The notes: a model not told the origin generated them from the sequence alone. A stretch of 37,553 nt of DNA from Polyangiaceae bacterium (GCA_020848455.1 JADLAB010000084.1:1-37553); one strand, 5' to 3'. Shown: positions 1-8,965, counted from the stretch's first letter. Program-made: numbers and translations.

Positions 1-869
1 ACGAGCGCCGGCACGGCGCGCGAGTGCAGGGCACGGCCGCGCAAGGACAGCGCCTCGAGCACGGCCGGCACGACGAGCCCGCCGAAGACGACCATGCCGA
101 GGAACACGGGGGCGTAGGGGCCGACGAGCATGCTCGCGGCCGCGTCGCGGTAGGCCGGGCCCTGCGAGGCGAGGCCCGCGAGCCACAGCACCATCACGAG
201 CACCTCGAGGAGGATGAGCGCGATGTCGGCGCGGGCGAAGCGGTCGCTCATGGCGCGGTCGCGCTCGCCGAGCATGAGCGCGGCGACGCCGGTGGAGGCG
301 CCCGAGGCGAGGAAGAGCACCCCGAGCGCGCCGCTCGACCAGAGCGGCCGCGCGACGGTGGTCGAGAGCAGGACGCCCGTGTAGACGCCGAGCGCGACGG
401 CGAGCACGAGCGCGACGAGCGCGAGCGCGCGGAGGTGCGCCGTCGCGAAGCGCTGCACGGCGGCGACGAAGCGCACGCGCACGAGACGCTTCTGCAAGGC
501 CTCGGGCGGGAGCGCGAGGATGAGCAGGAGCTGCACCGGGTACACGAAGAGCAGCACCCACGAGCCGAGCGACATCGGCGCGGAGGGCCGGAACGTCGTG
601 TAGAAGCGGAACACGTGGAGCTTCGCGGTGAGGTCCACGAACAGCGCCAGCATGCCGACCGACAGGAGGAGCGGCGCGGCGACGAGGCCCCAGCGCATGG
701 CGCGCGTGATGCGCTCGGGGCCGAGGAGGAGGAGCGACGCCGCGACGGCCAGCATCAGGCCCGCCACCAGGCCGCCGAAGAACAGGTAGGTCGGGATCTC
801 CCAGCCCCATACCCGTTCGGCGGCGCCGAGGGCGGCGCGGGTCGACTCGATCTCGATGGGAGGTTGCAT
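1..869 (-). CDS. NrfD/PsrC-type membrane anchor subunit of a molybdoenzyme complex (3' end cut by window edge)
   Basis: Membrane subunit expected to exchange electrons between the quinone pool and the ferredoxin and Mo subunits encoded just upstream. The visible 289 residues begin with MQPPIEIESTRA and hold about eight hydrophobic helices, for example near residues 27-48, 60-80, 100-120 and 148-168, separated by short Arg-rich loops. This is the NrfD/PsrC pattern rather than a haem-binding NarI pattern, as I see no conserved His pairs. The ATG at 869 lies 10 nt after the ferredoxin stop, with a weak GAGAG upstream, so translation is probably coupled. The 3' end is missing; the usual length is about 300-400 residues. 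The family is well supported by context, but the direction of electron flow cannot be read from sequence. Confidence 0.85.
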   Translation of the reverse strand, partial: MQPPIEIESTRAALGAAERVWGWEIPTYLFFGGLVAGLMLAVAASLLLLGPERITRAMRWGLVAAPLLLSVGMLALFVDLTAKLHVFRFYTTFRPSAPMSLGSWVLLFVYPVQLLLILALPPEALQKRLVRVRFVAAVQRFATAHLRALALVALVLAVALGVYTGVLLSTTVARPLWSSGALGVLFLASGASTGVAALMLGERDRAMSDRFARADIALILLEVLVMVLWLAGLASQGPAYRDAAASMLVGPYAPVFLGMVVFGGLVVPAVLEALSLRGRALHSRAVPAL

Positions 870-879
870 CGGGGTACTC

Positions 880-1413
880 TCAGTGCGTGTAGTAGACGTG
901 GGGCTCGGTGCCGGCCTCGCGGGTCACGACGCTCACGTCGCCGGTGCGCAGGCGCGCGGCGACGAGCGAGCTCGGGTCGTCGAGATCGCCCGTGAGGATG
1001 GCGCTCGTCGGGCACACCTCCTCGCAGGCCGTCGGGGAGCCGGTGTCGAGGCGGTGCACGCACAGCGTGCACTTGTCGACGAAGCCGTCGGGGTGGACGT
1101 AGCGCGCCTCGTAGGGACAGGCCGTCATGCAGGCGCGGCAGCCGGTGCACCTGTCGCGGTCGATCTGCACCGTGCCGTCCTCGCGGTGGAAGCTCGCGCC
1201 CGTCGGACAGTTCGTGACGCAGGGCGCGCTCGCGCAGTGGTTGCAGCGCTCGGAGCGGATGAGCAGCGACAGGTGCGGCAGCTCGCCGCGCGTCTCCTGC
1301 ACCACCCAGTCGCGGTACGCGCCCAGGGGCACGTCGTTCTCGGTCTTGCACGCGACGACGCACGCCTCGCAACCGACGCAGCGCCGCGTGTCGATCACCA
1401 TCACCCGTTGCAT
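880..1413 (-). CDS. 4Fe-4S ferredoxin-type electron transfer subunit (DmsB/PsrB/NrfC family)
   Basis: A 177-residue iron-sulfur protein that would wire the Mo subunit to the membrane anchor. All sixteen expected cysteines are present in four groups: C12-C15-C18-C22, C57-C60-C65-C69, C89-C92-C95-C99 and C115-C118-C130-C134. It should therefore carry four [4Fe-4S] clusters, as in DmsB, PsrB and TtrB. No signal peptide is visible, which fits export by hitch-hiking on the Tat signal of the catalytic subunit. Its ATG is 3 nt after the stop of the catalytic gene, and the anchor gene follows 10 nt after its own stop, so the three genes form one operon. The family assignment is secure; the substrate is set by the catalytic subunit. 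Confidence 0.93.
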   Translation of the reverse strand: MQRVMVIDTRRCVGCEACVVACKTENDVPLGAYRDWVVQETRGELPHLSLLIRSERCNHCASAPCVTNCPTGASFHREDGTVQIDRDRCTGCRACMTACPYEARYVHPDGFVDKCTLCVHRLDTGSPTACEEVCPTSAILTGDLDDPSSLVAARLRTGDVSVVTREAGTEPHVYYTH

Positions 1414-1416
1414 GGC

Positions 1417-3621
1417 TCAGGCCTCCCGCAGCGCGACGAAGTTCACGCGCATGCCCGTACCGCCCATCACCGGATCGACCTCGACCCGCGTCACGAGCTC
1501 GCCGTCGTCGGCACCGCGCCCGCGCGCGTACCGGAGCCCCTCGGCCGTGTGCCCCCAGCCGTGCACCATGTAGACGCAGTCGGCGCGGATGCGCTCGGTC
1601 GGCTTGACGCCGATGGGCTGGCTCTCCTTGCCGTCCTGGTTCACGAGGCGGACGACGCTGTCGCGGCCGAGCCCGAGATCGGCCGCCACCTTGGCGTTGA
1701 TCCACAGCTTGTCGTGGTGCGCGAGCTCGCCGAGCAGGCGGTTGTTCGCGGTGCGGCCGAAGGTGTGGGCCGGCGCGCGCCCGTAGAGCAGGCGAAAGTA
1801 ACCGGGCGGCGGATCGGCCGGGCGCCGGTACTCGGGCAGGGCCGAGAAGCCGGCCTTCTCGAGGCGCTCGGAGACGAGCTCGATCTTGCCGCTCTCGGTC
1901 TCGATGCCGAGCGCGAGGCCGTCCTCGACCACGGTCGGTGCCTCGGGCGCGAGCACGACGCCGTCCGCTGCGAGCGCGTCGAAGTCGAGCTTCGACAGGC
2001 GGCAGCGCTCGCGCAGGTAGCTCTCCGCATCTTGCCACGGGAAGTACGCGCCGAGGTCGAGGCGCAGGCCGAGCTCGCGCGCGATCCACCAGCCGGGCTT
2101 GGATTCGCCCAGGGGCTCGATCATCGGCTGGCGGAGCGCGACGCCGCTCCGCTTCCAGGCGACCGGCAAGAGATCGTCGTGGCGCTCGAGGTACGAGGCC
2201 TCGGGCAGCACCACGTCGGCGTAGCCCGCGATCTCGGCCGGCAGCACGTCGACCGCGACGAGCAGGTCGAGCGCATCGATGGCCTTGCGCGTGAGCTCGC
2301 GCTCGGGCAGCGCCTGGATGAGGTTCGTGCCGTACACGATCCAGCCCTTGATGGGGTAGGGCTTGCCGTCGAGCGTCGCGCGCCGCAGCCCCTGCGCGAG
2401 CGGCTCGAGCGCGAAGGGCGCCTCGCCGGGCAGTCGATCGGCCGGTGGCTTCGCCTTCGGGTACGCGGGCACCGGGTACTTCGCGAGCTTCATGCCGCTC
2501 GGGCGGAAGAAGCCACCGCGGTGGCCCCAGCTGCCGAGGATGGCGTTCAGGATCGCGACGGCGCGCGCGCGGTGGGTGTCGTCGGCGCCGTACCAGGTCG
2601 CGTGGCGTCCCGGGTGCACGAGGGTCGCGGGGGCGGCCGCCGCGATGCGCCGCGCCGTCGTGACGATGAGGCCCGCGTCGAGGCCGGTCTCCGCCGCGGC
2701 CCAGGCAGGTGTGTAGGTCTCGATACCCGCTGCGAGGCGCTCGAAGCCCTTCGTGTAGGCCGCGACGTAGTCGCGCTGGTAGCGGCCCTCCTTCACGATG
2801 ACGTGGAGCCACGCGAGCAGGAGCGCCGTGTCGGTGCCGGGGCGGATCGGCAGCCAGGTGCGCGCCTTGCTCGCCGCGGTCGAGAAGCGCGGATCGACCA
2901 CGATGAGATCCGCGCCGCGCGCCACGGCGTCGGCGAAGTCCTGCACCTGGGTGTTGTGCATGTTCTCGCCGAGGTGCGAGCCGATGAGCACGAGGCAGTC
3001 CGAGCGGCCGAGATCGAGCACCTCGGGCGAGCCGGGGTCGGAGCCGAAGGTGAGGTCGAAGGCGACGTCGCGCGGGCCGCGGCACTGCGCGAACGAGGGC
3101 GCGCCGAAGTTGGCGGTGCCGTAGGCCGACAGGAGGTGTTTCCACCACGAGGCCCCGGCCCCGTGGTTGAAGAGCGCGACCGCCTCGGGGCCGTGCTGCT
3201 TGCGGATCGTGTCGAGCTTGTCGGCCACGAAGCCGAGCGCCTCGTCCCACGACACGGGCTCGAAGCGCTCCTCACCCCGCGCGCCCGTGCGCAGGAGCGG
3301 GCGCACGAGCCGGTCGGGGTCGTACGCCTGGCCGATGCCGCCCACGCCGCGCGGGCAGAGCTTGCCGTTCGAGAGCGGGTGCAGCGGGCTGCCTTGTAGC
3401 TTCGTGACGACCCCGTCCTTGACGTGGCCCTGGATGCCGCACTTCCAGAAGCACACCTCGCAGACGGAGCGGACGACTTCGCCGTCCGTCGCGGGGTCGA
3501 CGGCGGGGTGCGCGGCCGCGGCGCGCGAGCCGAACGCGATGCGCGCGGCAGCGGCAGCGGCCAGGGTGCCGGCTCCGAGCCCGAGGAGGCGGCGACGGCT
3601 GAGGGTCGCGAGGCGAGGCAT
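1417..3621 (-). CDS. Tat-exported molybdopterin oxidoreductase catalytic subunit (PsrA/PhsA/TtrA-like CISM family)
   Basis: Catalytic subunit of a complex iron-sulfur molybdoenzyme with a Mo-bis-guanine-dinucleotide cofactor, 734 residues from the ATG at 3621, which is preceded by a good GGAAGG ribosome site. A longer frame back to 3702 has no support. The N-terminus has a twin-arginine signal (SRRRLLGLGAG, residues 8-18, then an Ala-rich stretch). A [4Fe-4S] motif C54-x2-C57-x3-C61-x27-C89 follows. A cysteine at about residue 180 (PSFAQCRGP) sits where the protein ligand to Mo is expected. The C-terminal 120 residues look like a molydopterin dinucleotide-binding domain. Polysulfide, thiosulfate or tetrathionate reduction are family possibilities, and arsenate is less likely. 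No dedicated chaperone gene is visible in the window; the 3' neighbourhood beyond position 1 is unseen. Confidence 0.92.
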   Translation of the reverse strand: MPRLATLSRRRLLGLGAGTLAAAAAARIAFGSRAAAAHPAVDPATDGEVVRSVCEVCFWKCGIQGHVKDGVVTKLQGSPLHPLSNGKLCPRGVGGIGQAYDPDRLVRPLLRTGARGEERFEPVSWDEALGFVADKLDTIRKQHGPEAVALFNHGAGASWWKHLLSAYGTANFGAPSFAQCRGPRDVAFDLTFGSDPGSPEVLDLGRSDCLVLIGSHLGENMHNTQVQDFADAVARGADLIVVDPRFSTAASKARTWLPIRPGTDTALLLAWLHVIVKEGRYQRDYVAAYTKGFERLAAGIETYTPAWAAAETGLDAGLIVTTARRIAAAAPATLVHPGRHATWYGADDTHRARAVAILNAILGSWGHRGGFFRPSGMKLAKYPVPAYPKAKPPADRLPGEAPFALEPLAQGLRRATLDGKPYPIKGWIVYGTNLIQALPERELTRKAIDALDLLVAVDVLPAEIAGYADVVLPEASYLERHDDLLPVAWKRSGVALRQPMIEPLGESKPGWWIARELGLRLDLGAYFPWQDAESYLRERCRLSKLDFDALAADGVVLAPEAPTVVEDGLALGIETESGKIELVSERLEKAGFSALPEYRRPADPPPGYFRLLYGRAPAHTFGRTANNRLLGELAHHDKLWINAKVAADLGLGRDSVVRLVNQDGKESQPIGVKPTERIRADCVYMVHGWGHTAEGLRYARGRGADDGELVTRVEVDPVMGGTGMRVNFVALREA

Positions 3622-3705
3622 ACGCCCTTCCCAACGCAAGCTCGGTGCCAACCCGCACATGGCCGTTTCGGGCCGGAAAGGGCTCGCGGACCCCTTCATC
3701 AAAGT

Positions 3706-3741
3706 GTTTCAGCGCGCCACGCTGTTCCAGATTTCTGAAAC
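3706..3741. promoter_or_regulatory. Inverted repeat in the divergent promoter region (candidate operator)
   Basis: Perfect 7-bp arms, GTTTCAG at 3706-3712 and CTGAAAC at 3735-3741, are separated by 22 bp. They sit between the molybdoenzyme operon (start 3621, minus) and the cupin gene (start 3808, plus). This is one of the least GC-rich spots nearby. The arm spacing of about three helical turns would suit a dimeric regulator. It does not match the Fnr consensus. Operator function is inference. Confidence 0.3.
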
Positions 3742-3807
3742 GGCTCGTTGCAGCGCACCGCCGCGATCGCGCGTTGACGCCCGGGCCGAGCGCGGGCAGC
3801 GAAGGGC

Positions 3808-4169
3808 ATGCCGACGAAGATCGAGGCGCCCGTGCGGGTGGCGGCGGCGGGCACGAAGCCGAAGGTCATCGACGAGTACGTGGGTCGCGTGCGCACCGGC
3901 AGCGGCGAGGTGAGCCTCGCGCACATGCGCAGCCCCTCGGGCTGGGTGGAGCCCGGCCAGCGACCCGAGTTCCGGGAGTACACGCTCGTGTTGCGCGGCA
4001 TGCTGCGCGTGGAGCACGAGGGCGGCGTGCTCGAGATCGCGGCGGGGCAGGCGGTCGTCACCGAGCCCGGCGAGTGGGTGCGCTACGGCACGCCCGGCCC
4101 CGAGGGAGCCGAGTACGTGGCCGTGTGCCTGCCGGCCTTCTCGCCCGCGACCGTGCACCGCGACCCGGC

Positions 4170-4173
<4 letters not shown>
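3808..4173 (+). CDS. Small cupin-domain protein
   Basis: A 121-residue single-domain cupin. The beta-barrel pattern is clear: EYTLVLRGMLRVEHEGGVLEI (part of cupin motif 1, G-x5-E type) and then AGQAVVTEPGEWVRY (motif 2, P-G-E-W). The usual metal-binding histidines are mostly absent from motif 1, so metal binding is uncertain. GAAGGGC directly before the ATG is a plausible ribosome site. The stop overlaps the start of the uracil-DNA glycosylase gene (ATGA), so the two are co-translated, although no functional link is obvious. Small cupins of this type are typically binding or sensing proteins, or isomerase-like. The fold is well supported; the function is not known. Confidence 0.85.
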
Positions 4174-4937
<764 letters not shown>

Positions 4938-4962
4938 CGCGCGGCCGGGCGCAGCCCAGGCG

Positions 4963-5922
4963 TCAGAAGCGCAGGCGCAACGTGGCGCCGCCCGGACCGG
5001 CCGTGACGGTCGCCTCGCCGTCACCGCCCCCGAAGGCGATCATCGCCGCCCCGACGGCGACGCCCGCGATCCCGATGCCGAGCCCGACGCCCGCGAGCGT
5101 CTCGGCGCGCTTGCCCTCGTCCACCACCGACCCGTACGCGGGGTCCGTGCACCGAACGCCGCCGCAGGCCGACTCGAGGGTCGCGAGCTTGTCGTTGGCC
5201 ATCGCGGTCCCGACCCCGAACGTGACGAAGCCGGCGACGCCGAGCAGAGCGACCCCGATGCCCGCGCCGCGAACGGCGCCGAAGCCCCCCGCCTCGCCGC
5301 CCGTGTCGGCCCCGGCGTTGCCCGGGGGCGGCGGCGTCGTGACGGCCGCCGCGGGCCCCGCGGCGCCCGACAGCAGCAGCGTCTCGAGCGCGCCCGGGGC
5401 GACGGTCTTCGATTGCTCGATGCGCGTCCCGTCCCGGCGCACGGCCGCGACGACGACACGGCCGGGCAGGACCGCGATCGGCACACCCAAGCGCTCGGCG
5501 GTGAGCGGCGCGCCGTCGAGCTCCACGGTCGCGCCCTGCAGGCTCGGATCGAGGGCGACGAGCACCTTGCCGACGCGTCCCTCGAGGACGGCGAGCTCGG
5601 CAGCCGCCTGGTCGCGGGTCTGGGCGTAGCGCTCCTCCTTCGGGGCGAGCTCGCGCGCGTCGCGCACCGTGCGGCTCATCTCCTCGTAGCCCTCGACGAG
5701 CTGACCGAGGTCGCGGAGGCAGCGGGCCACGTAGATGCGCGCGTTGGGGCTACCCGACGCGGCGAGGGCCTGTCGGAACAGGGGCAGCGCCCCCCGGAAG
5801 TCGCCCGCCTCGAAGCGGGTGCGGGCGTCGCGGAACGCGTCGTCGGCGTTCGGCGCCTGCGCGCTCGCCGGTGCGGCGAGCAAGAACGCACCGACGAACG
5901 CGAGCCAGAGCCAGTGTCGCAT
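4963..5922 (-). CDS. Secreted/membrane TPR protein with PEGA-like domain, partner of the upstream kinase
   Basis: A 319-residue envelope protein of unknown biochemical role. A signal peptide (MRHWLWLAFVGAFLLAAPASAQA, cleavage near residue 22) is followed by about two tetratricopeptide repeats (residues about 25-95, with DARTRFEAGDFRGALPLFRQ typical). A PEGA-like beta domain follows (about 115-185: GATVELDGAPL, VLPGRVVVAAVR), then two glycine-rich hydrophobic helices (about 218-245 and 280-305). The ATG shares one base with the kinase stop (TGATG), so it is translationally coupled to the kinase. Kinase plus TPR/PEGA membrane protein is a common Polyangia pairing. Domain calls are by eye; that it senses or scaffolds for the kinase is inference. 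Confidence 0.8.
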   Translation of the reverse strand: MRHWLWLAFVGAFLLAAPASAQAPNADDAFRDARTRFEAGDFRGALPLFRQALAASGSPNARIYVARCLRDLGQLVEGYEEMSRTVRDARELAPKEERYAQTRDQAAAELAVLEGRVGKVLVALDPSLQGATVELDGAPLTAERLGVPIAVLPGRVVVAAVRRDGTRIEQSKTVAPGALETLLLSGAAGPAAAVTTPPPPGNAGADTGGEAGGFGAVRGAGIGVALLGVAGFVTFGVGTAMANDKLATLESACGGVRCTDPAYGSVVDEGKRAETLAGVGLGIGIAGVAVGAAMIAFGGGDGEATVTAGPGGATLRLRF

Positions 5923-7412
5923 CAGAGTCGATCCGGGTTGTAGGTCTTGCTCTTCGAGGCGGCCGGCGGCGCGGCGCCGGTGCTCGGTGGCAGGGGCCGC
6001 GGCTTCGGCAAGCCGGCCGGCACGGCGGCTAGCTTGGCGCTCGCACTCGCACTCGCACTCGCACTCGCACTCGCGGCCGGTGCGGGCGCGCTCGTCGCCG
6101 CGCTCTCGAGCGCCGGCGTCGGCGACGCGGAGGCTGGCACCGCCGCCGCAGGGCTCGCCGACGCGTCCCCGGTCGCGTGCGCGGCCGCCGCCGCGTCGTC
6201 GCCGCCCCGCCCCGCGAGCACCGCGCCGCCGACGAGCCCGCCGACGGCGATGCACCCGCCGATCGCCATGGCGAGATACGGAAGGCGCCGCGCCGGCGCG
6301 TGCACGCCGCTCACCGACGCGGCCGTCGCGGTCACGCCCGAGCGCACGGAGGGTGCGGGCTCGGGGACGGAGCGCGTGGCCGAGCCGGGCTCCGACTCCG
6401 TCGCCGCGCTCTCCGTGCGCAGCGCGGGGGCCGACGGCGTCGGCGCCTGCGGCCTCGATTCGGGTGCCTGCTTGAGCTGGGCCAGGCGGCGTGGATCGAG
6501 CTTCTCGTGGGCGCCCGACTCCTCGACGAAGCGCGCGAGGGCGCGCGAGCTCGCGAGCGGTACCTTCGCCTCGGTGGCGGCGTGCTCCACGGCGTCGGCG
6601 AAGTCCGCGGCGGTCGCGAAGCGGTCGCCCGGCGCCCGCGCCAGGGCGCGCATGCAGGCCGCGTCGAGCGGGGCGGGCACCTCGGGGTTGGCCTGCCTCG
6701 GCGTCTCGCCGGGGCCCGCGAGCACCTTCTGCACGAGCGCCCCGTCGTTGTCCGCGTGGAAGAGCCGCTTGCCCGTCAGCATCTCCCAGAAGACGACCCC
6801 CGCCGCGTACACGTCGCAGCGCCGATCGACGGTCTCGCCCATCAGTTGCTCGGGGGGCATGTAGGGGACCTTGCCCTTCACCTGCGCGCCGCGGGTCGAG
6901 GACAGGCGCGCCTCGGCGCGCGCCACCCCGAAGTCGGTGATGCGCACCACGCCGTCGGCGCCGATGAGGATGTTCGCCGGCGACATGTCGCGGTGCACGA
7001 GGTTGAGCGGCGCGCCCGCGTCGTCGCAGAGCTCGTGCGCCGCGTGGAGGCCGGCGAGCGAGTCGACCAGGATCCGCGTCGCTACCTCGAACGGCACGAC
7101 CCGCTTCCGGAGCGCCTTGCGCAGCGCTTGCAGCGACGGCCCGTCGACGTACTCCATCACGATGAACAGGCCGTCGTCGGCCTGCACGTCGAGGGTGGCG
7201 ACGACGTTCGGGTGGCGGATGCGCGCCGCCAGCCGCGCCTCGTCGAGGAACATGTTGATGAAGTCGGCCTCGGCGGCGATGTGGGGATGCATCACCTTGA
7301 TCGCCACGAGCCGCTCGAAGCCTCCGACGCCGAGGGCGCGGCCGAGGTGCACGGTCGCCATGCCGCCCGAGGCGATGGGCGTGAGCACCTCGTAGCGACC
7401 CCCTAGCAGCAT
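5922..7412 (-). CDS. Membrane-bound Ser/Thr protein kinase (Hanks type, PknB-like)
   Basis: A 496-residue active-looking kinase. From the ATG at 7412 (GGAGAG ribosome site 3 nt upstream) it shows a glycine loop (IASGGMATVH, 13-22), catalytic Lys39 (VAIK), HRD at 140-142 followed by MSPANIL, DFG at 160-162 and the PPEQ activation-segment end (186-189). After a Pro/Ser-rich juxtamembrane stretch comes a single transmembrane helix at about 378-401. A Ser-Ala dipeptide repeat and a proline-rich tail follow, with no folded extracellular sensor domain. It directly precedes the TPR/PEGA gene, and the severed end of the glycine-rich lipoprotein frame lies 10 nt upstream. A longer start at 7463 is possible but would overlap that frame. 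Kinase identity is strong; substrates are unknown. Confidence 0.92.
   Translation of the reverse strand: MLLGGRYEVLTPIASGGMATVHLGRALGVGGFERLVAIKVMHPHIAAEADFINMFLDEARLAARIRHPNVVATLDVQADDGLFIVMEYVDGPSLQALRKALRKRVVPFEVATRILVDSLAGLHAAHELCDDAGAPLNLVHRDMSPANILIGADGVVRITDFGVARAEARLSSTRGAQVKGKVPYMPPEQLMGETVDRRCDVYAAGVVFWEMLTGKRLFHADNDGALVQKVLAGPGETPRQANPEVPAPLDAACMRALARAPGDRFATAADFADAVEHAATEAKVPLASSRALARFVEESGAHEKLDPRRLAQLKQAPESRPQAPTPSAPALRTESAATESEPGSATRSVPEPAPSVRSGVTATAASVSGVHAPARRLPYLAMAIGGCIAVGGLVGGAVLAGRGGDDAAAAAHATGDASASPAAAVPASASPTPALESAATSAPAPAASASASASASASAKLAAVPAGLPKPRPLPPSTGAAPPAASKSKTYNPDRL
6040..6075. repeat. CTCGCA hexanucleotide microsatellite encoding a Ser-Ala linker
   Basis: Six near-perfect 6-bp units inside the extracytoplasmic tail of the kinase at 5922-7412 encode alternating Ala and Ser on the minus strand. 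Hexamer slippage would change linker length without breaking the frame. Similar Ser-Ala tracts occur at about 11340-11378, 23655-23690 and 32490-32516. Confidence 0.8.
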
Positions 7413-7422
7413 GGTCTCTCCG

Positions 7423-7707
7423 TCAGCCGCCCGCGAGCGGCAGGCCTCCCAGAGTGTAGGCACCCGTCGCGAGCGAGGGGCTCACGAGGCCCTGCACCGA
7501 CGGCGCGTCGGCGTTGATCCGCACGCGGCCGACGGCTCCCCCGCCGCCGCCCGAGTCCGCGTAGGTCAGGCCGGCGCCGCCCGTCGGGGTGTCGCCAGCT
7601 CCGCCCGGACCCCCGTCGGCGGCCTCGCCACCCTCGGCGTTGCCACCCGCCGCGGGCTGGGAGCTCAGCTGTCCTGGCTGACCGGCCCGGCCAGCATCGC
7701 TGCCGCT
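7423..7707 (-). pseudogene. Severed C-terminal segment of the glycine-rich lipoprotein (after in-frame TGA)
   Basis: Directly beyond the TGA at 7708-7710 the same reading frame stays open for 94 codons and ends with TGA at 7423-7425, 10 nt before the kinase ATG. The translation begins SGSDAGRAGQPGQLSS, continues in the same Gly/Ala-rich style and ends with GGGGGAVGRVRINADA and SLATGAYTLGG. Glycine-rich beta proteins in this bacterial group typically end with a similar GxGRIRI strand. No start codon or ribosome site precedes it. It therefore looks like the original C-terminus, lost through a nonsense change, a sequencing error or an unrecognised recoding event. Confidence 0.7.
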
Positions 7708-8907
7708 TCACGTACAGTCTCCGGCGCCACCGCCGCCGCCGTTGGCCGCGAGAATGGCGCCCGTCGCCACCGTCACCGCGGGGGCCTCGAGCAGGATGGC
7801 ACCGCCGGCGCCACCGCCGGCGCCACCGCCGGTGACGGTCTCCCCACCCCCACCGCCGCCCGCGTCGATGCGGCCCGTCGCGCTCACGGTGAGGGTGCCG
7901 GTCGCGGTGATCTGCACGGCCCCGCCGCCGCCGCCGCCCGGACCCGCCTGGGAGCCGAAGTTGGGGATGACGACGCCGCCCCCGCCGCCGCTGCCGCCGA
8001 CGAGGGGGACGAGTGCCGGCGTGCCGCACGTGCCCGGCCCACCGAGCCCGCCGACGTGGCCATCGGGCGCGCTGCACGTGGATGCGCCGCCCGTGCCGCC
8101 TGCCGCCGGATGTCCCGCCCCGCCGCTGCCCGACGAGCAACCATTCGAGACGGGGGTCCCGGAGCCGAGGAGCCCACCGCACGCGCCGCCGCCCGGGGCG
8201 CCTGCCGCTCCACCCGCGTGACCGCCCGGCCCGGCCGACTGGCTCGAGGCGGCGACCGTCACGAGCCCGTGGATGGTGACGTCGCCGTCGACGAGCAGCA
8301 CGAGCGCGTTGGTGCCCGCGCCGCGCAGGGTCGTGCCCGCGGGGACGGTGAGGCCGGCCATCGAGAACACGCCGAGGCCGGGCTCGCTCCCGCCCTGGGC
8401 CTGGGTCGCGAACGCGATCCCGGTACCCGGATCGAGCCCGGCGACCGGCGGGCGAAGCTGGTTTCCCCCGCGCGTGATCTCGCCCGTGTCCGTGTCGAAG
8501 ACGGTGTCTGCGGCACCCGCGAGCACGAGCGGGCTGCTGCCCGCCAGGAGCTCCGCGGCGTCGACGTTGCTCGGCACCCCGCACGACCGGCTCCCGACGT
8601 CGCAGCCGAGCGGGCACGGCCCGAGCTCGACCCAGGCGTCGTTCACGCAGTGGTGCGCCGAGCCGTTCGGAAGGCACTCGAAGGTGTCGCCCGCGCACGG
8701 CTGCTGCGCGCCGCCCGCGCCGCCCGTGCCGCCGGTATCGTCGCCGCCCGCCCCACCGCCGCCGGTGCCCCCACCGCCGGTGCCCTGGCTGCCGCCGGTC
8801 CCCTCCGCGAGCCTCGGGTCGTACTGGTCCCAGTCGCGCCCGCAGGCCGTGGCGCCGACTGCGAGCGCGGCCCCCCACGAGAGCATGCGGAACGTCAGCG
8901 CGCGCAT
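7708..8907 (-). CDS. Glycine-rich surface lipoprotein, truncated by an in-frame TGA
   Basis: A 399-residue secreted protein with no catalytic motif that I recognise. The signal peptide MRALTFRMLSWGAALAVGATAC ends in a lipobox-like ATAC (Cys22), followed by a Gly/Thr-rich linker. A short Cys-containing domain then comes at about 60-110 (CAGDTFECLPNGSAHHCVN), and a long region of glycine-rich beta-helix-like repeats fills the rest. The frame stops at 7708 after GAGDCT but continues in frame for 94 further codons (7423-7707), so the full product would be about 494 codons. The ATG at 8907 is preceded by GAGG and by a TACGCT hexamer 8 nt upstream. The function is probably surface or extracellular-matrix related, by analogy only. 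Confidence 0.75.
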   Translation of the reverse strand: MRALTFRMLSWGAALAVGATACGRDWDQYDPRLAEGTGGSQGTGGGGTGGGGAGGDDTGGTGGAGGAQQPCAGDTFECLPNGSAHHCVNDAWVELGPCPLGCDVGSRSCGVPSNVDAAELLAGSSPLVLAGAADTVFDTDTGEITRGGNQLRPPVAGLDPGTGIAFATQAQGGSEPGLGVFSMAGLTVPAGTTLRGAGTNALVLLVDGDVTIHGLVTVAASSQSAGPGGHAGGAAGAPGGGACGGLLGSGTPVSNGCSSGSGGAGHPAAGGTGGASTCSAPDGHVGGLGGPGTCGTPALVPLVGGSGGGGGVVIPNFGSQAGPGGGGGGAVQITATGTLTVSATGRIDAGGGGGGETVTGGGAGGGAGGAILLEAPAVTVATGAILAANGGGGGAGDCT

Positions 8908-8915
8908 CGCCCTCG

Positions 8916-8942
8916 AGCGTATCACGAGATGTCGCGGCGCAA
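8916..8942 (-). promoter_or_regulatory. Candidate promoter of the glycine-rich lipoprotein
   Basis: Reading on the minus strand, TTGCGC (8937-8942) is followed after 15 nt by TACGCT (8916-8921), and the ATG starts 8 nt later. The same TACGCT at the same 8-nt distance precedes the FHA gene at 26451. The mRNA would have almost no leader. Confidence 0.4.
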
Positions 8943-8965
8943 GCGGCTCCGTGCGCGCCGGTCTC

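Noticed and set aside
755-3399. Long overlapping open frames opposite or out of frame with the molybdoenzyme operon
   Set aside because: They are Arg/Ala/His-rich shadows of real genes, as expected at this GC content, and lack any domain.
3690-3705. Fnr-type box in front of the molybdoenzyme operon
   Set aside because: Only one half-site (TTGAT on the minus strand) is present; the second half does not match.
7708-7710. TGA read as selenocysteine in the glycine-rich lipoprotein
   Set aside because: A downstream stem exists, but the protein has no redox motif at the site and GC-rich DNA forms such stems easily. I keep it only as a minor alternative under the interruption finding.
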